Source of the DNA: Leptodontidium sp. MPI-SDFR-AT-0119
Lineage: Eukaryota; Ascomycota; Leotiomycetes; Helotiales; Leptodontidiaceae
Length of the DNA: 64,000 nt
Assembly: GCA_020726505.1 (NCBI GenBank)
Contig: JAHLEZ010000016.1
Coordinates: forward strand, 868,001-932,000
Direction of reading: 5' to 3'
Part shown: piece after piece, positions 12,110 through 22,021 of the stretch
Numbering within the stretch: the stretch's first letter is position 1
Layout of the letters: each line of letters begins with the position of its first letter
Notes under the pieces: model-generated
What the model was told of the DNA's origin: nothing
Databases searched by the model: none
The model's input: the letters and a program-made list of their open reading frames with translations, nothing else
Translations under genes and position numbers: made by a program

Positions 12110-14060
12110 AATTACTAAAGTTTAAGAGAGCTTTAAAGAGCTCGAATTTCTGGCGAGATAAATTCTTTATAAAACTATTAATAGGCATATTAGTAATTAG
12201 AAGATATATTACTTTAAAGGATCCGCGAGTATACTCTTACTTTAGTTATATATTATAAATATTAATATAGCGGAGCTTTGTCGCGATCTTTTTAGTATTA
12301 TTTATAATAAGCTTAATAATTTGTTAATTATTATATAAAATCTCCCACGTCTTACTTAAATTAAGAGCTAGATTTTTAAAGAAGCGCTAAAGAGCCATAG
12401 TTTCTTTACTTATATACTTTAGTGTAAGTAGTTTAGCTTTAGTTATTAAAGTAGTAATTATTACTTGTCTTAATACTTTCTAGATTATTAACTTATTAAA
12501 TAAAAAGATCACGTAACCTTAGGATAATCGTCGTGTCTTTATATTATTAGCGAAAGAGGTGTCAGAGGTAATAATAATTACTCTGCCTTAGTGCCTACTG
12601 TAAATAATGCTTAAGAAGCGCGTACTAAATAAGTAGCGAATGAGCTAATGTATTACGGTGAAATGTTTAGGCCTAGGGTTTATTGCGAATTATAAGAGTA
12701 AGGTAATTATATATATAATATTTAGTCTTGTAATAATTACTGTATATAAGATAGAGCTTACTCTCTCTTAGTATACTTTAATGTGTTTCTTAGAAGTTTA
12801 TTTTATATACTTGACAAGATCGATTTATAGTAGCGGTATTATTAGATAATTATTATTTATTTACTTAAATTTGTGAGTAATCTTCTTAAGATATTAGTTA
12901 TAGACTAAGGAAATCGTTTTATACTTTCGATCACGTAATACTTTAATTCCTAGGAATTACTTAATGTCTTTAAGATTATATATATTATATACTTAATTTA
13001 GACGCTTAATAATATCTTGCTTAAGCTTTTAATTATCTCGGTAATAAAGTACTTAAATGTCGTTTATATAAAAGAGAACTAGGATTTTGTGTTTAAGATT
13101 TGTGAATATACAAGGCTCCTCTAAGTAAGGAGAGAGCCTTAGATTAGTTAGAGTCTTACTTATATACTTGTATTAGAAGTAAGGGGAATCACGTATTTTA
13201 TAAAGCGCGCGATTAACTCGTAATACTTAACTAGGCTGTTAGAAACTAAGTGGGAATTAATAATATATTGTTTCGCCGTTTATATTTCTTAAGGCGTTAA
13301 TAAAAGTATTAACTACGTTAAAGTACTTAACTTCTAAATTAAAATAAGTTACGAGTACTATAGTGATTTTAAAAGACATTACAGAGAGTATACTAGTGTA
13401 TATTAATATAATTGTTGCCTTATTTTAAAAATCACCCCGAATTATTATTTAAGAGTAATATCTTAAGATATATTTGTCTTTATTTAGCTTATACTTAAAG
13501 ACTTATATAAGCGGGATAAGTGTGTTTATAATACTTGAATCGTACTTCTATAAGTGTTAGTATTTATATTTATTTATATTCCTTATTTTTAACTTATAGT
13601 CTTTTAGAAACCACTTTCTTATTAAGTAGTTCTCAAGATTACTTTACTTCTTTAACTTTAGTAGAAGATCTTAGACCTTGACTTTAGGAAGTGGGAGCTT
13701 CCCTTTTAGTAGCGGGCGATTTACTTATATTATTACTGTGATTACTAAATATATTATCTTAGTTAATTCCTTAAAATCGTCTTGTTTTTCTTGAGATATA
13801 TATTAATTAGGTATAAGCTTATAAAGAAGCTAGTCAATTTTAGATTGAAGATTATTATATTAAGTTAAGGTGTACTTATTAAAGTCTATACTCTTAAGGT
13901 TTAAGTTACCCCTGAGATTAGGATTACTCTTTTAAGAGCACGTTTCTTTGAAGATAATAGTAAGCGTTATAAATACTTTATTACCTTTACCCCCTTTACG
14001 CGGTCTCTCTCTTTTTCTTATACTCCTTACTAGCTTTTCTTGAGTACTTAAAGTTTTAAA
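12110..14060 (-). pseudogene. Ty1/Copia pol remnant (RT and RNase H), copy 2
   Basis: Minus-strand Copia polyprotein remnant of the same lineage as 1-2570. From 14000 downwards: a linker; RT onset near 13440-13370 (IIRGDF, family RGDLQ); NLEVKYFNVVNTFINA near 13330; ALYKIRDSPYF near 13200; FYINDIQVLYY near 13060 (family YVDD, first Asp changed to Asn); KQFLGIKVLRDR near 12940; RNase H with TSDTSFANN and TRRLS near 12570-12500; KETMALWRFFKNL near 12400; and the C-terminal KNLSRQKFELF block near 12150. Gag, protease and integrase are missing, so it is 5'-truncated; upstream it abuts the GGCTAGGCT repeats at 14130. Confidence 0.8.
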
Positions 14061-14129
14061 TTAAGTTGTGGCGGCCTTAACCTTTGTTTAAGAGTGTATT
14101 ATTACTCTCGTTTGTCCTTGTACGCAACG

Positions 14130-14290
14130 TTCTCAAAAGCCCAGCCTAGCCTCAGCTCACCTTCAAGCTAAGCTACGCTGTCCCTCACCTTAAGCTAGGC
14201 TAAGGCAGGCTATCCTTAACATTTCTAGGCTCGGCTAGGCTCGGCTGACTATTGTAAATAGCTAGGCTAAAGTAGGCTTGTTAAGGCTAC
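14130..14290. repeat. GGCTAGGCT-type short repeats, partly inverted
   Basis: A GC-richer 160-bp block with repeated AGGCTAGGCT/AGCCTAGCCT words in both orientations: AGCCTAGCCTCAGCTCACC near 14147, TAAGCTAGGCTAAGGCAGGC near 14191, and GGCTCGGCTAGGCTCGGC near 14227. It sits just beyond the 3' end of the hAT transposase. Clustered short subterminal repeats are common in hAT elements, so these are probably that element's subterminal repeats (inference). Confidence 0.5.
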
Positions 14291-14399
14291 TAATGTATAA
14301 GGGTAAAAAAAATTTCCGGGGCAAGGAAGTAAATACTAATTCGGGTAAAAATGAAGCTATTTACAACTCGTTAGGCACTATATAAAACGTGACGTCCTT

Positions 14400-16190
14400 T
14401 ATTTATGGCTCTTGGCTTTGATTCTTTCTCTCTTTTAATAACTTCTTGTCAGCGATTAATTAACACCTTAAGTACTATATAGCCTCAATTATATTAACCT
14501 TTAAACGATGCCGCTGTCCCGTGATCAAGAGTTTACTTTAGGAAAATACTCTCTCGCACTCGCTCGATATAATAGGTATAGCCGTTATATTAAGAGTTAA
14601 TTGGGCCAAATTTGTTATATTTCTAACCTTACGTTTCCTTAGCTAAAAGTCAACTAACGACTCGTCGTTTCTTAATTGAAATGGAGGTTCCTTGATCTAA
14701 TTGTTAAGTTGATTACCTGAAGCGCTTATAAATTAAGTCATATTAGTTTCGTCTTAAAATGGAGATAAAGAGCGTTGCCGTATAGCGCTAGCTTTAGTTG
14801 TATTCTAATATTCAACGGTCTTATACTTTTCCTATATACGACTCAAAGTAATTCTGGCTTTTTGAATTTATATAAGTTAATCTGCCTATCAATTCTGAAA
14901 GTAGGCAAACTTAGATTTAGGCTATATAATAACTGCCGTATAAACTACGCCTGTAGTTTTTTTTTTTTTTTTTTTTTTCTCCTTTTAACGTGCTGTATTA
15001 GTTAGAAACTATGTACGCCTGTAGTATTAGATTTGAGGAAATACACGTCTAATTTGTTCTAATAGTTAATAATATAAGCTTTAAGTAGCTTAAGATTCTC
15101 CGAATTTAACTTTAGATCTACATATTTCAAGAGAATATTATCTCGTGCGCTTTTGACGTACTGAATTAATATATTAAGGGTAGTAATATAATCAGAAAGA
15201 GCCTCACGGGCAGAGTCTAATTTAAGGCCCTCCGCACGTTTAGTAAAGGCGTAAAATGGCTTTAAAAATGCCATGATCTCTATTAAAGCCTCCTAATCTT
15301 CTCTAGTAAGAGAATCGTTCTTTAAAAGTTGTTCATACTCTTCTATAGATTGCGCTCTTTTCGTAGACAATTAGTCGTGTATTTAATTGGCGTGATTAAT
15401 ACAAAAGGAATCGATTCGATCTCGTAACTTTAGAGCTCTCTTAATTATAGAATATAAAGAGTTCTAACGAGTAGCGTTATTAATTAATAGATTTAGGTAA
15501 TTAAAAGCTCTTACTTCGTCGTTATTTAACTGTCGAATATCTTTGAATTTACTACGGCGTTAAGGGGACTAATAAATAAATTTGACGATATTATAGAGCT
15601 TTTTAATAGGCCTTATCTTCCTCTAAGTTATTAACTTCTTTATTATATTTTTGAAGACTGGCAGATCGAGTTACTCGTCGAACGCATTCTTATCCTTCCT
15701 AAATATAAAGGCTTTTGCGACTAAATTAATGACGTGACCGAGATAGCGAAGGCGACGAGCTTTATGGCTTTGTGGACTAAGTTGCGGTATATAATACTTT
15801 AGAATTAGATTAATGGCCACATCGTTGTTTGGTGCGTTGTCAGTAATAAAGTAACTAATCTTGTAGTCGAGCTCGTAATTCTTAATAATTTAGATAAGAA
15901 CCTCCGCCTGATCTTCCCTTATATATGGCCCGTTAAGCTATCGAATTGCAAGGAGAGTCTGTAATAATATTATTAAGTTAGTAAAAATATTTGAGTAAGT
16001 GATATTTGTAAAAGTGAGTACGCCCTTATTAATATTACCCACTAGAAACCGCATCGGGGAATAACTTTAGCTACAGATTCTAAATTAAGCTCATAATAGC
16101 TCAATTTGTAGGTCTTGCTGAGGGCTACTCGTATATTAAAAAATTATTTGAATCGAAGAAGAATTGGTAGAGAAAATAGTAAGTGTTGAA
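14400..16190 (-). pseudogene. hAT transposase remnant, interrupted by a LINE tail
   Basis: C-terminal two-thirds of a hAT-superfamily transposase (cut-and-paste, RNase-H fold). Reading downwards on the minus strand: YKISYFITDNAPNNDVAINL near 15880-15800 (the D-N-A-N-N block), RLRYLGHVINLVAKAF near 15740, NNATRWNSLYSII near 15490-15450 (family TRWNS), then an open 71-codon stretch at 15274-15059. The frame then meets a small LINE insertion (14957-15013). Beyond it the frame resumes with YTAVIM-PKSKFAYFQ near 14940-14895 and ends with the dimerisation block, SSERERVFS near 14550 and LLITGQRHRLKVNIIEA near 14510. The N-terminal BED-finger region is missing above 16190. In-frame stops fit RIP. 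Confidence 0.8.
14957..15013 (-). mobile_element. Extremely 5'-truncated LINE insertion (copy D)
   Basis: A 22-base poly-T tract (14957-14978) is followed by about 34 bp equal to the 3' end of the LINEs at 36529 and 44305, read on the minus strand (ends ACGTGCTGTATTAGTTAG on plus). It is bracketed by the 12-bp direct repeat TACGCCTGTAGT at 14946-14957 and 15014-15025, a target-site duplication. Removing the insert restores the hAT reading frame. This is a minimal product of target-primed reverse transcription. Confidence 0.85.
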
Positions 16191-16433
16191 ATGCGGGGTT
16201 CGGGTTCAGAAGGAAAATAGTAAATAATAAACATAACTTACTGATCGAGTACGGCCACGTTCGTTAAGGTACACATTGGTATATGAGAAGTTTCAGGAAG
16301 AGACTGTTATTGGGTATTCACAATTAATTAGATCTGGAATGGCGACCGTGGGTGCGGTAGCCGATGGAAAGTGTTCAAGAGAAGTGTGCAGAGCTAGTGG
16401 TCACTCATCCACCCCACTCTCCTCTCTAGGATA
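16191..16433. other. GC-normal DNA, 3' flank of the deuterolysin gene
   Basis: About 240 bp of near-normal base composition with no reading frame. It lies between the hAT remnant and the pogo element. Before that element inserted it would have directly followed the deuterolysin stop codon, so it probably held the mRNA 3' end. Confidence 0.5.
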
Positions 16434-16522
16434 ATCGTCAGTTCCCTGACTCTCCCCTGGAGAGTCAGCTTTTTTAGGATGTCCGTTTTTTTAGGATGTC
16501 CGGTTGCCTTGATGCCTGGCGC
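16434..16522. repeat. Left terminal inverted repeat of the pogo/Fot element
   Basis: 89 bp, identical in reverse complement to 19106-19194, preceded by TA. Unlike the internal coding sequence it shows no RIP-type difference between arms. Confidence 0.9.
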
Positions 16523-16726
16523 GTATAGCTAAGAGGTCTCGCTTATTAAAAATACCCCTATACACCACTAAAAATGGCTCTTCCGAGATGGCCTTAACCT
16601 CTTTATTTATAATCAAGTACATCACTAACTAAAATCGATGTGAACTCGATATAAGAGATAAATGTATTTTTATAAAACTATTAATATAATTTAGACGTGT
16701 TTTATATATAAATATAAGGGGTTTAA

Positions 16727-18964
16727 TTATCTGCCAAGGAAGATCGTAATATCGTCGTCGGTATTTAGTACTATAATAAAATCGTCGTCGAGCTAGGAGG
16801 CCTTTAGTTGTGTCCCTTAAGTATCGACAAAGAACCCGCTCTACTGGGACTCGGTCTTTTGAGCGTCAAAAGCAAGTAATTGAGGGTTAATTAGTGTATC
16901 TTGTAATATAGGACTTAGAGGATCGATCGGCTGAAACTCCGGATTTCTATAGTCGGGATGAGTATACATGAGAATAAGGTCTATTCGAAGCTTCTCTAGG
17001 CGCTCTGCCTCTTCTTTGTCTTCGACCTCAAGCCTCTTAATTAGCGTGGCTTGTTATTTCTCTGCTTTATTAAGGTTCTCTTGAGCTATTTTTATCTCTT
17101 TAATTACTTTCGCGATGGCCTTATCTCCGACTACTTTCCCCCGCTTTTTGATTTTAACCTTTAACTCATGTTTCCGCCGTACTAGCACGTTTTGTCGAGT
17201 CTCTAAGGCCTTTACTTTACGGGTTGCCTTTTCTTTACGCTTTTAAGCAACCTTCTTGTTTTTCATACGTAAAGCCTCACTAGTTTCTAGTACCTTAATT
17301 TCTCTACTAATAGTACCGCCGGTCTATTCGACCTTACGCTTTTACTATAGCCGTAGGCCTTACTTGAGCTCTTCAAAGGCGTTAGACTCAAGATAGGCTG
17401 CTCGTAGTGTAATCTCAGCACCTTTAATAATGTCATTGACACGTCGAGTAAGAGAGCTTGACAGCGCACTAGGTTGCTCTTTAAATATCGTCTTAATTTG
17501 TCGTAGGCCTTAGAGCGTATTAATCACGTCGTGTGGGTTGGCGGGGTCGTTAGAAGGAACTAAGTGTGCCGGTGGGAGATTTGCCTCAAAGATCTTTATA
17601 GAGTCGACGGCCTTCTACTCTAAGTATAGCCATAGGCCAGGAGTAGAGAAACCGCTTTGAATAGTGATCTCGTTAAGAGCCTCTCTCCGTATTTCTGGCA
17701 GGTCCCACATGAAGTTAATAATGTTGTAGTAGTATTTACCTTGGCGGACTATACGTCTCATACACTTACTATGCCAACCTTTGACTTTATTAAAGACCTT
17801 AACATCGCATAATTACATGAAGTGTGTGGAATACGGTATAAAAGGGACGCGGATAATGTTATATTCTTGACATATGATTTTGAAGGCATCCCCATAGTGT
17901 GAAGAGTGGGAATCTATAAGTAAGATAACCGCCGGAGTCTCTTTATCCGTACTAAGCTTACTTAGGCTCAAGTGCTTGATAAAGTGCTTAAGCCAGCGTA
18001 GGCCTAGCTCTTCATTTGTGTAACTAGAGTCACTGATTCCGATGAGCTCGTCGACGGTTTGTTTGCTATTAAACTAGTCCTTTTGGTATAAAGATGCGGC
18101 GATAATACACATGCCGGGAATCCTTGAGCCGTCTACATAGATACCTTCAATTATCGTCACTTGTCGTCGATCTTCTAGAGAGAATTTATAGAATTCTTTT
18201 ATAGCCGCAAGTACGTACACCTTCTTTCCCCGCATAACACTGACTCAGATGCCTCCTTCGTCGAAATTCTATATTCTACTTACTCTATTCGAATCGTTGA
18301 AAATGCGGTACCGTATCAAGATCTTCCGATAGTCTCTTATCTATTTCCTCAATTACTATACGTCGTGTGTAGTCTTTCTCTTATAGTCGATTGGCTTAGA
18401 AACTGTTAATCGGATCTTGCGTTTGAATTCCTCCGTATGTGTCTAAGTATAAAGAAAAGAGTCAGAAGGACCTTTATATATTGGTTTTCGTAGTCGAATA
18501 ATCGTTCAGATTTGCTGTCCGATTATCTCTAAATCGACAACGAATCCCGTAAAGGCTTGAGCCTTAATATATCGATATACTACGGTCTCTTTATGCTTAT
18601 TCAAGAGAGGCTTTCTCCCTTAGTTTACTTATTGTCCCTCTCTTAGTATACGCCGCATGTTTCTCTAGTGAGATTCGTCGGTGATCCCCACGGCTCTACA
18701 AGCCTTTGCAATAGAGATTCCGTAGTGGTCTTAGTAGTATGCCTACGCCTGAGCAATCTTTCTTGGAGACAGAGGAACTAGCTCCGGTTTCATAGGAACG
18801 AGGCTTTTCCGGGGCAATTCAGGTAGAGTCGGTGAACTAAAGACTGGGGTAAAAGGTGGAGAAGAAGGAGGAGGCGTAGGAGTCTTTAGTTCCGGCGTTT
18901 TAGGAGGGCTAGCCGTAGGGAAATCGTCTGGCAAATACCGCCGGGGGACTCTAGAGAAATCCAT
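16727..18964 (-). pseudogene. pogo/Fot-family DDE transposase, RIP-inactivated
   Basis: One frame runs from ATG 18964 to TAA 16727 (746 codons with stop) without a frameshift but with about twenty in-frame stops, almost all TAA/TAG at apparent Gln positions or Trp stops. The N-terminus is Pro/Ser/Thr-rich (residues about 1-74). Helix-turn-helix-like sequence follows (AYYYDHYGISIAKACRAVGI). The DDE_1 catalytic core shows NFDEGGI near 18280-18260 (first Asp), VILLIDSHSSHYGDAF near 17935-17890 (second Asp), and PYSTHFM-LCDVKVFNKVKG near 17835-17780 (third Asp). A Lys/Glu-rich coiled coil lies at about 17290-17030, and an acidic tail (LDDDF, NTDDDITIFLGR) ends it. Family: Tc1/mariner, pogo/Fot branch. 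It cannot encode protein as it stands. Confidence 0.85.
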
Positions 18965-19105
18965 ATTTACTTTATGAAGGAGGTCTTAATTATTAGGCGA
19001 GGTTGATGCAATTGACGCGTCCAAATCTCAAGAATTACCTTGTAAAAGTCGCGATTTAAGTGTGTTTTAGAGGCGGCCGCGAGGGACAGAATGAGCCGAG
19101 GTACG

Positions 19106-19194
19106 GCGCCAGGCATCAAGGCAACCGGACATCCTAAAAAAACGGACATCCTAAAAAAGCTGACTCTCCAGGGGAGAGTCAGGGAACTGACGAT
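19106..19194. repeat. Right terminal inverted repeat of the pogo/Fot element
   Basis: Partner of 16434-16522, followed by TA at 19195-19196, 8 bp from the deuterolysin stop codon. Confidence 0.9.
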
Positions 19195-19203
19195 TATAAC
19201 ATA

Positions 19204-20394
19204 TCAATTACATCCTCCAAGTCTCACACTCCCAGCATACATCTCATAGCTATCAGCATTCGCCGAGGCCTGCGTCGCAGATAACGCCTTCGCTGCAACA
19301 GGGCCATATCCATAATCACCGGTGCCAAACAGATGGGTCATCTCGTGTAATACCGCACCGGCACGATCAAAGTCAAAATCGACACAACTGGGAGAAAGCT
19401 CGTCCCAACTCCAGAAGCCATTGTTGGGACACGGCACAATGGCGTTGTCGCTTGGGGATGAGTAGAGCGAGGCATAGCCGCCTCCGCACTGGTTCCACTG
19501 GTCATTGCAGTAGATCTTGGGGGCTGTGGCTCCCACGCCCTTGACTGAATTGTAGATGCTGCGTACTTTGGTCTCCTGATCCGTCGACTTGAACCACGTC
19601 GTGAAGTAGAAGGCAGCAGTGCCGGCTGCAGTATAGGCCGCTGTCGCCATGGAGATGGCGTTGTTGACGCTGGTGGTCAGGGAGGCGGTCTGCGCGGCTG
19701 AGCAGCCGCTGTAGGTTACGGCTCTCTTGTTGATGCGGGAGTTGGCAGAAGGGCTTCGGTTGGAGATGTGCTCACTGTCCATATCAGCTGACATACAAGA
19801 CATACCTACGGATCACGACAAAGGCAGGAAACTCACGAAGCGACCTTGGCTTGATCAGGAGTCATGTCCACAGTGCCTGAACTGGTCGCCTCGCAATAAG
19901 CAGCACCCTTCAAGTCGGTAGGAGCCACCGCTCCAGTCACGTATCTGAAGCCCTGGATGGCGCTAACTTTTGCGGTCTTGACGCCGGCGAGTCTGTAGCA
20001 CTTTGCGGCGTTGACGGAGGCGGTGATGGTCTCGCCGGGAAGGATGGTTTGGAACATTTCTGGAACAAGACCGGTTCGCTTGTAGTTGACATAAATGCCT
20101 TCGAAGGGAAGGGCATTACCACCTGGCTGTGCATGAGTTTATGATTAAGAAGTGAGAGGCTGTGTGTAGATCGAGGGCGGGGGGGAGCTTACTCTCGTCC
20201 GAAACTAACAAGTCCCTGGTTGCGTGGTCAGTGAAGACTGTGTTGCCTTTGAAGACGGTGAGGGTCTCACTGCCCGTGTTGGTAACAGCAACCTGGGCAA
20301 TGTGGTCCTCGGCACTGGAAACCTCAACAGAAATGGGGCAAGCAGCAAGAGCAGTGCCAGCGAGTGCCATGATAGGGAGGGTATTGAGAAGCAT
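19204..20394 (-). CDS. Deuterolysin-type secreted zinc metalloprotease (M35)
   Basis: Extracellular neutral zinc endopeptidase of family M35 (deuterolysin, aspzincin). Three exons, 20394-20193, 20122-19837 and 19774-19204, join in frame to 352 residues. Introns of 70 and 62 nt have GTAAGC and GTGAGT donors and AG acceptors; the second has CTGAT 8 nt before its acceptor. Residues 1-18 are a signal peptide. The propeptide ends at Lys179-Arg180, a kexin site, leaving a 172-residue mature enzyme with six cysteines, close to the usual size. HEMTH (306-310) supplies two zinc histidines and Glu307; GTGDYGYG holds Asp316; NADSY holds Asp337, which aligns with the third zinc ligand of A. oryzae deuterolysin. 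The catalytic Tyr of that enzyme aligns by eye with a Phe-Trp segment (CPNNGFWSW), which deserves checking. No RIP damage is visible. Confidence 0.93.
19775..19836 (-). other. Deuterolysin intron 2
   Basis: 62 nt, donor GTGAGT, acceptor GGACAG, branch-like CTGAT near the acceptor. Splicing in phase 2 joins KVAS to EHISNRSP and keeps the propeptide open. Confidence 0.85.
20123..20192 (-). other. Deuterolysin intron 1
   Basis: 70 nt, donor GTAAGC, acceptor CCAG. A nearer CAG acceptor 4 nt upstream would bring in an immediate stop codon; the chosen one keeps phase 1 and continues SGNALPFEG. Confidence 0.85.
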
Positions 20395-20485
20395 GGTGAA
20401 CTTGCTGGATATCAGTCAGAACTGTGGATGAGATGGATTGAAAGAGTGACTGGAGGATGCTCCTTGATTGAAGGGAGGAACTGTC

Positions 20486-20493
20486 TTTAAATA
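20486..20493 (-). promoter_or_regulatory. TATA-like box of the deuterolysin gene
   Basis: TATTTAAA on the minus strand, 92-99 nt upstream of the ATG. A pyrimidine-rich CCAGTCACTCTTTC leader lies between. Position and sequence fit a core promoter, but no transcript evidence is available. Confidence 0.4.
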
Positions 20494-20499
20494 TTCATT

Positions 20500-21017
20500 T
20501 TCCGTATTGTCGCTTGTACATCTCCACATGTGAAGTTATGTCGAGTGCTCCGGTCTTAGAATGCGACAGTCAATGCTGCCCGTCACTTGCAGGCTCCACG
20601 TCTCTCTCGCATGTCACGGTCCCCACCAGACCATCAACCACGCGGCGAACCGCAATCAACGTGCACAGTCTAGAACGGATGATTAAAAATCAACATCTAG
20701 AAAGCCGGGGTATGCAAAGGAGATTACCCAGTTTTACTATTTATTTATAAACAGATGGTGAAGAAAAATTCGACCCGCTTACCCACACGGCATAAACCAA
20801 GGCAGTGAACTAAACAAGCGACCCCAATTCGACCCTTGAGATCTCCTTATGATCTCCTTTCCTCGCACAAGCCCCTGTTCTCTTACCCAGCAAAACTGAC
20901 TCGCATTAAGATTCTAAGGGCAGTCAAGTGGATACTTTTCAAGATCCTTCTAATCTCGTTAGCGTTGACTTCATGGGACCGTCTACGGAATGCATAGTAA
21001 ATACCCACATGCGGTTA
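20500..21017. other. GC-normal upstream region of deuterolysin
   Basis: About 500 bp of ordinary base composition without a credible gene. Short open frames here have no coding character. It probably carries regulatory sequence for the protease; no specific site is claimed. Confidence 0.5.
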
Positions 21018-21019
21018 TA

Positions 21020-21267
21020 CGGAGGTACGCCGGTTATCATTTGCCCCCGTTTTCCTTGGCATTATATTTAATCCTTATAAAGTCAACCACAATAACCATA
21101 AAAATCTGCGAAAATTACATCGTTATATTTGCCTAGACCTAGGGAGTATAACAGTACTTTCTTCCCTTTGATTTCGCGTTTATTTGAGGAAGTTGTGTTG
21201 TGTTGAAGTTGGGTATCCCGGGGTCCCCCTTGCCGACTGGATATAAAATATAACCGCTGTACCTCCG
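21020..21267. mobile_element. MITE-like element, 248 bp
   Basis: Imperfect inverted ends: CGGAGGTACGCCGGTTAT at 21020 and the reverse complement of ATAACCGCTGTACCTCCG at 21250-21267. They differ only at the GCC/AGC positions. TA flanks both sides (21018-21019 and 21268-21269), as for Tc1/mariner-type insertions. There is no reading frame inside. It lies about 870 bp upstream of the protease start codon. A non-autonomous miniature transposon is the simplest reading. Confidence 0.75.
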
Positions 21268-21269
21268 TA

Positions 21270-21406
21270 GTTGTGGCGCGGAACAGCTAACGTTCATCTC
21301 GGGAAAAGCGATGCTAGTGGAAGATAAGCTTTGAAGTTACCCCGCTTTCGGCACGTTTTATAATACTACTAGTTTGTCACTTTTGGATGAGCCTTTCGAC
21401 TGCATC
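21270..21406. other. Spacer at the edge of the GC-normal island
   Basis: Short mixed-composition stretch between the MITE and the next transposon, no gene. Confidence 0.5.
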
Positions 21407-22021
21407 TACAGTCGGACCGCTTCAAACACGACAATTTTGAGAATTAACTATTAAAATATATCTATCTAATCTATATTATGCACCTGATTGCTAGCGTTCT
21501 AATGGACCCACTTTTATCCCGATCGGGCTAGTACCCGAATTTAGGTACTTATAAAAGGCGGGTCTTGGCGTGCCAAGAGGGGTTCAAAATATTTTAAGAA
21601 TTTTCTTTTTTTAAATATATATTTTAAAAAACTTATAGTGAATATTTCCTAAAACTTTTTACTTCTAAATTCCTTAATAATAGTAATACAGCTTTTAATC
21701 AAGAAAAATATACTAAAATATTAATAGATACTAGTGAAATAAGATTACTATATATTTTGTAATTATGTTTTTAATAAAAATAATTCAAACTTATTATTTC
21801 TTATATAAATCACTTATATATTAACACTTATTAACTACTAATAAGTAAAGAGTATATTATATAATAATGCAGCTTAGTTATTAGTGTTAAATATAATTAT
21901 AAAGTAATATCTTTAGAAAGAGAGGTCTTAGACTCGGATTCTAATTATTATTTTTTGTAAAGCACTTTTATAACTACTAAGCTAGCTACCGCGCTAGTAA
22001 TTAAGTACAAAATCCAACTAA

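Larger units (their letters stand above)
16434..19194 (-). mobile_element. pogo/Fot-type Tc1-mariner element with perfect 89-bp TIRs
   Basis: A complete 2761-bp element. Terminal inverted repeats 16434-16522 and 19106-19194 match at all 89 positions, starting ATCGTCAGTTCCCTGACTCT. Each end is flanked by TA (16432-16433 and 19195-19196), the target-site duplication of this superfamily. Each repeat holds a palindrome (GACTCTCCCCTGGAGAGTC) and two copies of TTTTTTAGGATGTCCG, likely transposase-binding sites (inference). One transposase gene occupies the minus strand. The element inserted between deuterolysin's stop codon and its 3' flank. Confidence 0.9.

Noticed and set aside
14130..14290. Telomere-like repeat
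   Set aside because: Words are GGCTAGGCT in both orientations, not TTAGGG arrays.
14775..15005. 76-codon plus-strand frame with a poly-Phe stretch
   Set aside because: The Phe run is the LINE poly-T tract; the opposite strand carries the hAT transposase.
17287..17469. 60-codon minus-strand frame
   Set aside because: Not in the frame of the pogo transposase, which reads through the same DNA with recognisable sequence.
18967..19149. 60-codon minus-strand frame overlapping the right TIR
   Set aside because: It runs into the inverted repeat and ends just upstream of the transposase ATG; no coding character.
19937..20134. 65-codon minus-strand frame
   Set aside because: Out-of-frame shadow of deuterolysin exon 2.
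20162..20490. Two overlapping plus-strand open frames of 88-89 codons
   Set aside because: They are antisense to deuterolysin exon 1 and its promoter; the minus strand has the signal peptide, introns and conserved domain.
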